This document shows positions 48,786-59,330 of a stretch of DNA of 64,000 nucleotides, piece after piece. Origin of the DNA: Sanguinoderma infundibulare (lineage: Eukaryota > Basidiomycota > Agaricomycetes > Polyporales > Polyporaceae). The stretch spans positions 1,922,001 through 1,986,000 of the forward strand of contig JAVLRN010000006.1 of assembly GCA_032821775.1 (NCBI GenBank), read 5' to 3'. The position numbers and the translations under genes were made by a program. The notes beneath the pieces are model-generated. The model was not told where the DNA came from and ran no database searches. It saw nothing but the letters and a program-made list of their open reading frames with translations. Position 1 is the stretch's first letter, and each line of letters begins with the position of its first letter.

Positions 48786-49562
48786 ATTATGAGGCGCAGG
48801 CCGCCTCTCAGCAGCCAGGATAAGCAACATTGGGCATGCGACGGATGTAATTATGAATGTTGTTCTCTGTACGTCGGCAGCGTTCCGTTACCTTACCCAG
48901 TTGCTGCAGCTGAATTCTTCTCTCAGTTAGCAGGTCTTCGATCTAATTGTCGTGGAAACATGAATGTTTAGACAGGCTTATCAACTCTCCACATGCACCC
49001 GCCCTCTGACCGATCCCGTTGGCGCTTCGACCCAAGCTATCGCGCCGCGGCCGTGATTTCGGCCGGAGGGCACATGACAGATGAAGTTCTTCCTTCACCA
49101 GCAGCGCGGTTCTCACAGACTATGCGTGCTGTAAGCAAATCACCTTCCCTCAATCCGTTTTGATGCTGACGAAGCTTCTCTGCTAGGACATGTCGTAGGC
49201 AAGGCGGGGCGCCGTTGACTCTAAGTTCAACGTCTGCGCGCCAGTGCATCCTACAACCGCTGTTGGCCTACGCTTGAAGTGATCCCCTCTTCAAGTCATT
49301 ATGCATACGATATGATGCATGCATCCCGCGCGCTGGAGACGTTGAACAGGAGAATGAACCCTCAGTCACCACTGACCCAACTGCCATGATTTCAGAACGG
49401 CGGAAGATTAGCATGAGAAGCGCTATTTCTCCGCTCCCAGGCGGCAAGCCCACGTTCTTTGTGCTTAAGGACATCACCGCTCCTCTTCCCAGACGTCCTC
49501 ATCTCCCCACAACCACGCGCACATCTCGTCATTCTAGGTACCCAATCGTGACAAGCGCAAGG
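48786..49562. other. Upstream part of tandem-duplication unit 2
   Basis: Matches the stretch before copy 1, with scattered substitutions and small gaps. It probably serves as promoter for copy 2. No separate gene is visible. Confidence 0.5.
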
Positions 49563-50698
49563 ATGTCCGCTCCTCCGCTGCCACCCTTCAACCGCGACGC
49601 AAACCCGAAGCACACGGAGAGCCCGAACACCACGTTCACCTATGGGCAGAGCATAGACGCGACGAAAGACGGCAAGAAGTGGCTTGAGGGCGAGAAGGCC
49701 GGATGGACGGTCATCGATCCCGCGAAGGAGGATATAAAGTTGGTGGAACTGTCTCTGTCGCATTTTATCGTGTGCTAAAACCTTCGCCTCCTACTCGTAT
49801 CTTAACAGGAAGATCGTTAGTGATCGCACGATTGCGCATGCACTCGGGACTTCGAGTTTGCTGACTAGTCGGGCTGGCACAGTACACGCTCATGATCAGC
49901 GGGATCGTCCCTCGTCCCATCGCCTTCGTCTCCTCGCTCTCCGACGACGGCGTCGCGAACCTCGCACCGTTCAGGTAAATCACTCCCACGCATCCGCGCC
50001 AACGTTCAAGTTGTGCTGACGCCTATGCAGTTTGTTTAACCAGGTATCGCACACGCCGGCCCTCATCTCGTTCTCCATCACCGGCCAGCCGAAGGACACC
50101 CCGACGAACATCAAGCGGACGAAGCAGTTCACGGTGAATATCATCAGCGAGCCGTTCATCGAGAACGCGAACGCCACTTCGCTCGACGCGCCCCCCGGCA
50201 TCAGCGAGTGGGATTTTTCCGGCCTGACGAAGGAGCCCAGCGTAAGCTTGTAACCTGATAATGTGGTTGCGCCCGCTTACGCAACGCGCCCACAGATTCA
50301 CGTCAAGCCCCCCCGAGTCAAGGAGAGCGCGTTCAGCATGGAATGTGAGGTACGACGCGCTCTCCCTATCCGGACTCAGACAGACCCCTTACTCGACCAA
50401 CGCTGAATACTGAGTCCGGATCCCATCACAGCTATTCCAAGCCTTGGACATAATCCATCCAGAAACCGGAATGCACACAACGACCTTGATCATCGGCCTC
50501 GTCAAGTGTTTCCACCTCCGGAACGACGTCCTCAATGAGCGCGGTCTAGTTGACTTCGCGAAGCTCAGGCCGATCGCCCGTCTGGGCGACATCTCGTACG
50601 CGCGCGTCGGCGACGCATTCCGCCTCGCACGCCCGGAATGGGATGGGGCGGAGGGGGAGAAGATCAGGGCGTTTCTCGCGTCCAAGTCTGCTCAGTAG
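49563..50698 (+). CDS. Flavin reductase-like protein, copy 2
   Basis: Same five-exon structure as copy 1, with the same intron positions and intact GT-AG ends. Exon 1 (49563-49742) differs from copy 1 by a few residues (PAF to PPF, TED to TKD). The core has SLFNQVSHTPALISFSITGQ instead of SWFNQVSHTPPLISVSISQL, and three residues are missing after it (GQPKDTPTN versus NGGPKDTAAN). The remainder, including NIISEPFIENANATSLDAPP and LGDISYARVGDAFRLARPEW, is nearly identical. The changes cluster around the strand that borders the flavin pocket in this fold, so altered substrate use is possible but unproven. The gene appears functional. Confidence 0.87.
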
Positions 50699-51320
50699 AT
50701 GGTGAGGCGCAGGTCGCGTCCACGCAGAAGCCAGCTTAAGCAACGTCAGACGTTAGACATCGATGGCATCGCGAATCCACGGGGAATGTATACGATCGCT
50801 TCAAATGGTTCTCTGGAGGTCGCGCGATGCCGACTCCGCGCCCGCACGCTGGACACCCGCGGACGATAAGAAGACCACGCCTGGGCCGCGTTCGCGCGAC
50901 GTTTAGCTACCGCTCCTTCTCCACGAACCCGATGTCGTGCTCTGCGTTGCAGCGCAAGGTGCCGCGCGGAGTTAGGAATGCATCGGCTTCTCGGGATCCT
51001 GGTCGGAACCTCCTGGATATGACTGATCGTGCAGGTCGCCCCGACAGCGAGTCGTCCTCAAGTCGATGGCTTCTCCACGTATCCCCGCCGCAATACCTCA
51101 TGTGGCCCCAATCTACTCTATGATGGATGTAGGTTCTCGAACAGAAACCGTGGCGACTTCAGCATATGACTTCATACAATTCTCGAACATACTCCGTGCA
51201 ATACAAGCTGCATATCCTACACACACAAGCCCCGGGGCATCCACACGCGGTTTGAAAGGCGTGGGGGCCGAGGAACACGGTCACGAGCGCGAGATACGGA
51301 TAAGTTGCGTAGTTGAGCGC
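50699..51320. other. Intergenic stretch before the metallothionein pair
   Basis: The first 55 bases are the end of duplication unit 2. From about 51168 the sequence belongs to the inverted duplication that carries the metallothionein gene (its 3' flank). No other gene was seen. Confidence 0.45.
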
Positions 51321-51535
51321 TCAGCACTTGCACTCGCCGGGCTTGCAACCGCAACTATTTCGCGGTTAGCCTCGTATTAAACTCGCCAACGAGAGAGGGG
51401 CTTACGTCGCGCCGCAGGAGCAGGAAGAAGAACCGCAAGCAGCGTCCTTGACAACGTCGGTGGTCTGCGGAATACCAAGGCGAGCGTTAGATGGCGGGCC
51501 AACGTCCAACGAGCGGAAGCACTCACGGCGTACAT
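51321..51535 (-). CDS. Metallothionein, copy 1 (33 residues)
   Basis: Three tiny exons, 51535-51527 (ATG TAC GCC), 51464-51406 and 51354-51321, give a 33-residue peptide. It starts MYATTDVVKDAACGSSSC and ends GCKPGECKC. Seven Cys appear in the pattern C-x4-C-x-C-x3-C-x-C-x4-C-x-C and there are no aromatics in the Cys region, typical of small fungal Cu/Zn/Cd-binding metallothioneins. It would bind metal ions in the cytosol and protect against excess copper or cadmium. All introns have GT-AG ends. The 9-nt first exon explains why no long open frame shows it. Upstream lie a GATATAAG box (51634-51627), CACGTG (51653-51658) and a CCAAT box (51720-51724), shared with copy 2. Confidence 0.87.
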
Positions 51536-51626
51536 GATGGTCTCTGAGGGAAGCGAAAGCAGCGGGTGTGCGTCGATGTGGTGGTATGAGACACTGAAGG
51601 GAGAGGACGGAGAGGGAATGGACCGC

Positions 51627-51724
51627 CTTATATCTGCCTTGATGGGGGCGCTCACGTGCCCTCGCATGGCCCGCCTGCCCCGAAAAGGCAACCAAGTAAG
51701 TTGAGCGACTTTTCGGACACCAAT
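51627..51724 (-). promoter_or_regulatory. Core promoter of metallothionein copy 1
   Basis: Read on the minus strand: CCAAT element in inverted form (GCGATTGGTGTCC), AAAAGTCGCTCAA, CACGTG at 51653-51658, CGCCCCCATCA and a TATA-like GATATAAG at 51634-51627. The same order and spacing recur before copy 2, which marks these blocks as candidate regulatory sites. I cannot assign a transcription factor. Confidence 0.55.
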
Positions 51725-51745
51725 CGCAACCTGAGTGCTGAGTAC

Positions 51746-54264
51746 TCTCCGACCGCAGCATGTCTCAGCGGTATCCACTTCCGCGCCATCCCCAGCCGTA
51801 GTCATCACCGCTGGAACCTTAAGGTACTTCCCTTTCTGCACTTCTGGGCTCGGTCGTTGCGCTTCCCGCCAGTTCCAGCCTGAGCACCCCTCCACATGGC
51901 TCTTCGTTCATGTGAAAGGAGGCGGCATTTAAAACACAATTCCGGGGCCTATATTCCATTGTAGGTTGCAACTCCTTCCACGCTTCGAGACCCGGACTCG
52001 GAACGAAGGCGGTACCAAAAGGTCTTTGGGATGAAGTTTTCGGTAAATATCATATCCTCGTCATCGGCTGCACCATCCTGCAGGCCGCATTCGCGCCCAC
52101 CCTGCAAGGGGGAGAATACATATAACCTTCGCGTCAAGTTCGATGCACAGCAACTCCTGGGTAGAGTCAGCAGATATGAAGTCGGGGTACTTAATCGTCC
52201 CTTATAATTACTCGCGATTGCGCCGAATCCATCTAGATCGCAAGTGCCAGAGTGGTTATGGACATCTAGCGGCCCACGGTCGAGTACACAGGCTCACCAC
52301 GGACTGACCGCTGATATTGATCTAGAACGTATCATAATAATATAGTGCCTCACTAAGTTGGTATACTAGACCACAGACGGGGGCCAGCACTAGTGATCCC
52401 GTCATTGAGGCTGCAAGGCCATATATGCCTCCTACTTCGATCGAATGCGTAGGCATGCCATGCGGACAGCGGGCTCTATCCTCCAGGAAAGGAAGTGTAA
52501 TCGTCATGGCAAGCAGGGTTCTTGATGGCTGATGCACTTGGATTGAGTCGATCTGGCTCAAGAGGTCCTCAGTGCTTTTTTTTTCCGCCGGAAGCTAGTG
52601 AGATGGATACGGGGCCAAACCAAGAAAATCGGGGTTGAGGCACTTTTCGCAGTCCACGCAGCTTCGAGTCCAAGACAGGTGGAGAGCACAGCGCGAGGAA
52701 AGGACACAGTGCGGATGGACTGCGGCAGGCCAAGGATGACGCTGACGCCAGTGCCGAGAGAAGCCGTTCTGTGGTCCCTGCGGCATCTAGGTCGTAACCC
52801 ACACTGATCCAGCTTCGAAGGCAGCTCGAAATGGCGAGTGGAAGCCCGGAAAACGAGGTCGTTCCAGGCGAATTCCGATTTCGGAGTTCCAGACGGTGCA
52901 GTCGGGAGCCAGCCCGTTGGCGCGAACGAGTGGTAGAGGATATTTGGTGTTGCCGCGGTTGATCGAGACCAATCCTAGGTTAGGCGAAAAGGGCATGGCG
53001 TGTCTCGTAGATGGTACTTGAGGCAACATGAGAACATACTGGTGCGTCTCCCCTGGTCAATATAACCGCCGGGACTGCACAAGCGGCCGGACAGCACGAT
53101 GTGCGAGCTTCGGGTACGCTGCCTCAGGCTAGGCGAAGCGATCGCCGGGATGGTCTTCAATCCCGACGGAAACAAAGAGGATAACGTTAGAGAAGGGTCG
53201 CTGAGTGCCGGGGGTGAAGGGTTCGTACGGGGATTGTTCCTGGGCGAGGACCGCGTCTTCCCTCGGATCCGGGTCGCAAAACTCGAAGTTCACCCCGACG
53301 AGTCCCCTTACCAGCGAACTTCATGAGTCCGAATGTGCTCCAGTGCTGGTGCTGTTGAATATATTGCGCAGATCTTCGGACGTCCTCTTCGGTATGAAGA
53401 TTCATGCCGGACTGCGCCGCTCCAAAGCATGAGCGTCGTATGGACACGATCCTGCGGGGCGGAAGGAGCATCACGCCAGGCAGTGAACTGACGTCATTTG
53501 AGCGAGGCGCTGCGTTCCAAAAGTGACTACGATCGTGCCATGTACACCAAGGGACTGTATTGATACGTACACGTTTCCGTCCGGTGCCATCATGGGTGCA
53601 CCACTGACACACCCTGGGACGCCTGAAGCTACACAGCGTCCACGATGAGCGTGCTTTGTCTACCTGCCGTGTCCATAGTAGCATTGGCGATCCGGGTGAA
53701 TTTATCGTAGATGCGGGAAATTTGAGGACAGTCGAGTGCCGTAGAATCGCGGCTCCCATCTGGCGACGATCCAGCTGGCGAAAATGTTGTCTCTCATTGA
53801 AAGCGGGAGCCTACGCTCAACCACTTAAGATGACCCGACAGTACCCGTAGTCGTGTACTCCTTGGACAGAATGGGAGCGCCGACCATTTGCCTTCCACGA
53901 TGGAGGGCGATACTGGCAGACGATGGCCGCACAATTGTCGCCAATTTGAAAAGGTGAACGGAAGTCGCTGCGACGATTATATCTATGGATTTGATAGGAG
54001 ACGTCAAAGTTAATTGTGCCGGGAAGAACTCAACGAAAAGGACATGATACTAACCGCAATCATCCAAAGGCATGGTGGAAGAACTTCTCGGTCCTTGCTT
54101 CGTTCCGGAGCTCAGAAGGGATCGAAGCCTGAAAAGTAGCACAGGCACTTCCCACTTACACGAGGATGCATGTGGAAGGCGGCACCTGGTGGGATAGATA
54201 GATAGATAGATACCAGAATTGCAGAATGGGGTGCCTTTAGGTTACGGAAGTGATGACTAGTGCT
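51746..54264. other. Spacer between the metallothionein arms; possible relic coding on the minus strand
   Basis: About 2.5 kb between divergent metallothionein genes. Minus-strand frames between about 53960 and 53170 contain protein-like pieces, for example CPQISRIYDKFTRIANATMD, VSGAPMMAPDGNVYVSIQSL and PYEPFTPGTQRPFSNVILFV. They lie in different frames and could not be joined convincingly. They may be the remains of a gene or chance. A GATA microsatellite lies near 54195-54214. Confidence 0.3.
54195..54214 (+). repeat. GATA microsatellite
   Basis: About five tandem GATA units directly upstream of the right inverted-duplication arm. Confidence 0.8.
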
Positions 54265-54291
54265 GACTGTCACTGGTCGGAGAGGACAGGG

Positions 54292-54395
54292 TGCGATTGG
54301 TGTCCAAAAAGTCGCTCAATCGTACTTGGTTGCCTTTTGTGGGCGGGTGTGACGAAGCGAGGGACACGTGAACGCCCCCATCACCCGATATATAA
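54292..54395 (+). promoter_or_regulatory. Core promoter of metallothionein copy 2
   Basis: GCGATTGGTGTCC (inverted CCAAT at 54296-54300), AAAAGTCGCTCAA, CACGTG at 54365-54370, CGCCCCCATCA, and a TATA box TATATAA at 54389-54395, about 90 bases before the ATG. The order is shared with copy 1. The TATA match here is stronger than in copy 1. Confidence 0.6.
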
Positions 54396-54483
54396 GACGC
54401 GGCATTCCCTGTCCCTCCTCTTCCTTCAGTGTCCCACACTACCACATCGATTCTTCACTCACCTCGAACATCATCGATTCATC

Positions 54484-54696
54484 ATGTACGCCGTGAGTAC
54501 TTCTGTTCAGTGGACATTGTGCCCCCGTCTGACCGTCCGTGCTATACTACAGACCACCAACGTTGTCGACAACGCTTCTTGCGGCTCTTCCGCCTGCAAC
54601 TGCGGCGCGACGTAAGTCCCCCTCGGTATTGAGATCATATGGCAGTACTCACCTCGAAATAGTTGCGCCTGCAAGCCCGGCGAATGCAAGTGCTGA
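54484..54696 (+). CDS. Metallothionein, copy 2 (33 residues)
   Basis: Exons 54484-54492, 54553-54611 and 54663-54696 (9, 59 and 34 nt, exactly as in copy 1) give 33 residues. It starts MYATTNVVDNASCGSSAC and ends ACKPGECKC. The seven-Cys pattern is identical to copy 1; differences lie at residues between or before the Cys (for example S to A and G to A). The role is the same as for copy 1: binding of Cu, Zn or Cd. In length and Cys spacing it is like the 33-34 residue metallothioneins described from ectomycorrhizal and other agaricomycetes; this comparison is from memory. It is transcribed away from copy 1. Confidence 0.88.
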
Positions 54697-54987
54697 GCGC
54701 TCAACTACGCACCGTATCTGCACCCCGTGCTCGTGACGGTGTATCACGTACCTACACCTTTCGAACGGCCTGTCAGTTGTGTGGAGCTTGTGTGTAGGAT
54801 AGGCAGCTTGTATTGGACTGAATATGCTCGAGAATCGTATGGTCGTCTCGCTTTATTTTTGGTGTGCGGGGATCGTGAGACCATCTCTGCGTTGGAGTGG
54901 ATTGGTCATACAGTGATGCTGCGCCAAGTATTCCCATGCGAATACCAGCGGAACGGTCGATTGAATGCATATCATACACTTTGGTGG

Positions 54988-56408
54988 CTACGGGCTGAGA
55001 AAACCTAAGTTAGCGTACGAACTGAGAAGATCCAGCAGGGACTTACATATATCGATGTACCGTTGACTTCTATCTGGATCGATATCCTGCAGATGACCGA
55101 GCAGCTCCCCACACTCCTTCTCCAACCTCGCACGTTCGTCGGCGCGCAAGGTAGTCCTATGCTGGCGCAACAATAACCTTCTATAGAATACAAGGGACTC
55201 CATGCACCCTTGGTAACAGGTGAACATGGGTCCGATCGCAAACGAGAGCGTAACTCACATTTGCTGTCCGGTTGTATGTCGAGCAATTCCTGTATCGACG
55301 TAATCTCCCGTTCCACGACCAGCTTATCGTCGCCTGATAATCTTTGAGAAGAGGCCCTCACATCCTGACTATGCTATGGACATACCTGGTCCTACGAGCC
55401 AGCGGTGATAAATCCACACGCTTTGGTCATTGGGGTCAGTGTACATCGCGTTTCGAACGAGATCGAATTCTGCGTGTCAATATCATCAGTACGCGCGGTG
55501 CTTCGCACATTCAGAACGAGACGCGTACCTTCCTCGATAGTCTTCGCCTTGTCGAGCTTGCCGGCGTCCCAAAGAGCGGTCAAGACCTTAGACCGTTGGT
55601 GCCACGCACTAAAATTCGAAATGTTGGCTTCGATCTTGCGTTTGGTATACGCAAGGTCTGAAGATTCAGACCGCTTGACGGGCATCTCTGCAAGAATGTG
55701 ACGACGGTAGTTCCATGCCATGACTGCGCAGAGATCAGGGAGGGTTCGACGTATGGAGATGGCGCACACTGACAGTTGCGGGGATCGGCCTCGAGCATCT
55801 TCTCCACGACGAAGAGCTCCTTGTTCCAGTATGACTGGCGCCACCCATGAGGATCAACAGGGGTCGGACCATCGGGCACTTGTCCTAGACACCACTGGCG
55901 GTGGTTCCAAATCCAATACACTTTTGGATGTTGCTTCAGGAAGGTTGTCGTAAGGGAGAGATCGTTGGACAACACATCATTGATTTGAGTAGGAGTGCTA
56001 CGAGCCAGAAACCGATATCATAGGGCTGTTCAAAGACTCATACGATGCGCATACATACCTCGCGGGGAATATGCCATTGACAAGGATGTTGCGGCGATAG
56101 TTCCAGACGGTGTAGAACTCGGGATTAATTTGGAGCAGACGGGTGGTGAGGTCAAAGGCATCCTGGGAATAGTCCTTGCTGTGTTTCTGGACGAGGAGGA
56201 GGTATATGAGCACGAGCCGGAGGGACCTGCACGGTCAGATCTTACTCTAGGGAGGACCTCCCCGGTCAGCGTTTGAAACTCTTTGAGGCGGGCTTTCTCC
56301 TTCTCCTTCTTCGCGGCTAGAGCCTCTGCTGAATATCTAACACGTTTAACGTTATGCTGCGGCGATGTGAGGCGTGAAGAGGGCGGACAGAGGAGGGGAA
56401 CGTACCAT
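54988..56408 (-). CDS. BET4: Rab geranylgeranyltransferase alpha subunit
   Basis: This subunit pairs with Bet2 to attach geranylgeranyl groups to Rab GTPases delivered by Rab escort protein. The prenyltransferase alpha repeats are clear: DYSQDAFDLTTRLLQINPEF then YTVWNYRRNILV; LKQHPKVYWIWNHRQWCLGQ; KELFVVEKMLEADPRN then AWNYRRHILAEM; ISNFSAWHQRSKVL; and MYTDPNDQSVWIYHRWLVG. The tail LRLRADERARLEKECGELLGHL-like stretch (about 55140-55090) ends near SQRYIDI. Many introns of 50-70 nt interrupt it. The first coding exon appears to be only the ATG at 56408-56406, followed directly by GTACGT; the protein then continues HNVKRVRYSAEALAAKKEKE. The start is therefore less certain than the rest. It is divergent from the F-box gene 414 bases away. 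Confidence 0.88.
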
Positions 56409-56821
56409 GGATGGCGGAGGTCGAGAGACAACCGCGGTTAACCGGAAAAGCCGCCCGGCCATCAATGTTTGCATCTGTTTGTCGTCAAGCCTGGGGGCTT
56501 CTAAACCCCTGCCGCAGTTGACTCGGTACTACCTCGTGTCCCACATACCAACGCTGGTACTCCATTTCATTGGGATTCCTTACTCCTCTTAACTTCAATA
56601 ATTCGCCTTGAACGTACAATACAACGGTGTATAAGCACGAAGACCACACTAAAAGGGTTCGTTTACAGTATAAGGACGCTACTCAGGGGTTCACCAAACC
56701 TGACGCGACTAACCCGTTACAGGTGAAACAAGGGGCACAACTCCATCATCCATCTATTCAATTTCTCGAACAGAACGTGAGTTTCGATGCTGCTTGTGCA
56801 TTTGAACATAAGGTCAACTAA
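56409..56821. promoter_or_regulatory. Divergent region between BET4 and the F-box gene
   Basis: 413 bases containing the BET4 promoter and the leader of the F-box gene. No TATA box stands out and no other gene was seen. Confidence 0.4.
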
Positions 56822-57706
56822 ATGGTGGAGGACAGCCGCATGTCATCCGACCACGTCGAGAGCGCCGTGGGCAACGCTCGCAGGGCTATCGAGAATGAGA
56901 TCGAAGAACACTACCACGCTATCCTCATTCTCAAGCGCCGTTTGAACGATTTGGCCCCAATCTCTCGTCTTCCGAATGAGATTCTGTCGGAAATATTCGT
57001 TCATGTGGCTCGGGACAGCTTCGAGGCAGCATCGAAAACCATCCACCATTACAACAACCACATTGGAGGCCATCTCTGGGTCAAACTTACCCATATTTGC
57101 CATACCTGGAGGCTTATCGCGCAGAACGCACCCAGGCCATGGGGCTTCCTGGTCCTTGCGCACAAGTCTGTGGCCAATGTGTCACTTCCCCGGTCAAAGG
57201 AAGCACCACTCCATCTCGCGATCTCGAACTTCCATGCCCCAGATATCCGTGATGCGGTAGAAGAGATCTTCCGCTCCGAGTCGTATCGTTTGAAGGATTT
57301 CCGCGCTTCCGGACCGGGGCATATCCTCTGCGAAGTCTTGGCGGCAGCAACGCAACCCGCTGACATCCTGGAGAAACTAGTGCTCATCAATCCTGATTTC
57401 GGCACATACGAATGGGACTGGGATTCTGAACCCGCGATCCTTCCCACCACTCTTTTTCAAGGCCAACACCCTCGACTGCGCCACCTAGAGCTCAGTAACA
57501 TCGCCTTCAACTGGGACAGCGCTATCCTATCCGCAACCCTTACGAAGCTCGTTGTGCATTCCCTCACTCCCGGAAACGCTAGGAGATATCGTGGTAACTT
57601 CGAGCGATTCCTCTCAGCACTTGGGAGGATGGTGGCTCTTCAAGATCTCGACCTGGACGGCTCCATTCCCGAGTTTCCCCTTCTTCCTTCCCAATCCCCG
57701 ACCATA

Positions 57707-58412
57707 CAGTGACTTACAAAACTGTTTCCAGAAAAGTTACTCCCACGCCGTTTTCGGCATATCTCCACAAGTACTTATTGTATGGACATGATTTAAAGTG
57801 CGTTCGGTAGATATGCTTCCTGGCTTTCTATCGAGCTATATGTTAGGCGAAACGGATCAAAACTCCTGGAGATATCGAGCACTCTTTGCACTCACTGCCT
57901 GGAAACAGTTTCGTACCTCTTTCCAGCGCCACACATAATTTATTCATGAAAGAGCATGTACAGACAATTGTCAAATATCTTGGTGGCAATGATGTGTGTA
58001 CTGCTTATATACATCAGTCCAGGCTATAATCTCACACAATATATCCCACTTTCCAGCCATAACCATGCCTAAAGCTCTTTCTCAGCAACCATTAACCAAG
58101 TCACCTCTCCTCGCTAAGTAACATCATTCTATCACCTATATCCAGGTTAAAACTGGTGTTGAAAGTAGTGACATCAGTAAATGTTACTCCACACACTACC
58201 CTAAGGTCTCCAAGGCCAAGGGTGGTCACCTATCACTTTTTTTCCCGACTACCATATATTATACAACTCACCTTATTGAGGCCAGGATGGCCAATACTGC
58301 TGTCCAGGCCCACAATTCTTGTAAGGATGCATTCCTCAGGACTGTATGTGTCTATGCTATTTATTGTAGGCTGAAGGGATAAAGCATAATTGCAGTAACA
58401 ATGCAGAAACAC
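57707..58412 (+). repeat. Left arm of the palindrome
   Basis: Perfect partner of 58625-59330 in the stretches compared. Contains a 72-codon open frame at 58156-58374 that recurs exactly on the opposite strand in the other arm. Confidence 0.85.
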
Positions 58413-58624
58413 CTTCAACTCAACACTATACACAAGGCCAACTTCCAAGTGGTACAATGTCATTATTTAAAAGGAATGCTAGACTATGAAGGAATGAATA
58501 AGGCTGATATCATCAGAGAAGACTAATATGAACAAAATTGGATCATATGAGAGGAATTATATGTGGAAAAAGAGGGCAGAGAGGCTGAGTAACTAGATGG
58601 TTAACTACATAATGCAGGTTAGCA

Positions 58625-59330
58625 GTGTTTCTGCATTGTTACTGCAATTATGCTTTATCCCTTCAGCCTACAATAAATAGCATAGACACATACAGTCCTG
58701 AGGAATGCATCCTTACAAGAATTGTGGGCCTGGACAGCAGTATTGGCCATCCTGGCCTCAATAAGGTGAGTTGTATAATATATGGTAGTCGGGAAAAAAA
58801 GTGATAGGTGACCACCCTTGGCCTTGGAGACCTTAGGGTAGTGTGTGGAGTAACATTTACTGATGTCACTACTTTCAACACCAGTTTTAACCTGGATATA
58901 GGTGATAGAATGATGTTACTTAGCGAGGAGAGGTGACTTGGTTAATGGTTGCTGAGAAAGAGCTTTAGGCATGGTTATGGCTGGAAAGTGGGATATATTG
59001 TGTGAGATTATAGCCTGGACTGATGTATATAAGCAGTACACACATCATTGCCACCAAGATATTTGACAATTGTCTGTACATGCTCTTTCATGAATAAATT
59101 ATGTGTGGCGCTGGAAAGAGGTACGAAACTGTTTCCAGGCAGTGAGTGCAAAGAGTGCTCGATATCTCCAGGAGTTTTGATCCGTTTCGCCTAACATATA
59201 GCTCGATAGAAAGCCAGGAAGCATATCTACCGAACGCACTTTAAATCATGTCCATACAATAAGTACTTGTGGAGATATGCCGAAAACGGCGTGGGAGTAA
59301 CTTTTCTGGAAACAGTTTTGTAAGTCACTG
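58625..59330 (-). repeat. Right arm of the palindrome
   Basis: Mirror of the left arm; its copy of the 72-codon frame lies at 58881-58663. The arm ends exactly at the TA duplication. Confidence 0.85.

Larger units (their letters stand above)
46900..50755. repeat. Tandem duplication of about 1.9 kb (two direct units)
   Basis: Unit 1 runs from about 46900 to 48840 and unit 2 from about 48850 to 50755. Each holds an upstream stretch plus a five-exon flavin-reductase-like gene. Similarity is high in exons and lower but clear in introns and upstream DNA, so the duplication is not very recent. Confidence 0.8.
51168..51745 (-). repeat. Left arm of inverted duplication carrying a metallothionein
   Basis: Read on the minus strand, this stretch matches 54265-54848 on the plus strand along promoter, introns, exons and 3' flank. 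Shared pieces include GCGATTGGTGTCC upstream, CTTGGTTGCCTTTT, CGCCCCCATCA, TGAGCGCTCAACTACGCA after the stop, and CAGCTTGTATTG further on. The two arms are separated by about 2.5 kb. Confidence 0.8.
54265..54848 (+). repeat. Right arm of inverted duplication carrying a metallothionein
   Basis: Mirror partner of 51168-51745. Similarity covers the whole gene, about 220 bases of promoter and about 150 bases of 3' flank, with scattered substitutions and small gaps. Confidence 0.8.
57707..59330. mobile_element. 1.6 kb foldback element, Tc1/mariner-like ends, TA target duplication
   Basis: Ends are CAGTGACTTACAAAACTGTT and its complement, flanked by TA at 57705-57706 and 59331-59332. Two arms of about 706 bp (57707-58412 and 58625-59330) are mirror images about 58518.5; every part compared by eye was identical. 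A 212-bp unique spacer (58413-58624) lies in the middle. The TA duplication and CAGTG-type end point to the Tc1/mariner superfamily. A short frame in the arms (for example SPEECILTRIVGLDSSIGHP on the minus strand near 58340-58280) is vaguely like the N-terminal helix-turn-helix region of fungal pogo-type transposases; this is a weak similarity. No full transposase is present, so it would depend on another element to move. AT content is higher than in the host gene. Confidence 0.85.

Noticed and set aside
58156..58374. 72-codon frame in the palindrome arm as a gene
   Set aside because: It repeats on the other strand only because the arms are mirror copies; no known domain is seen in this reading.
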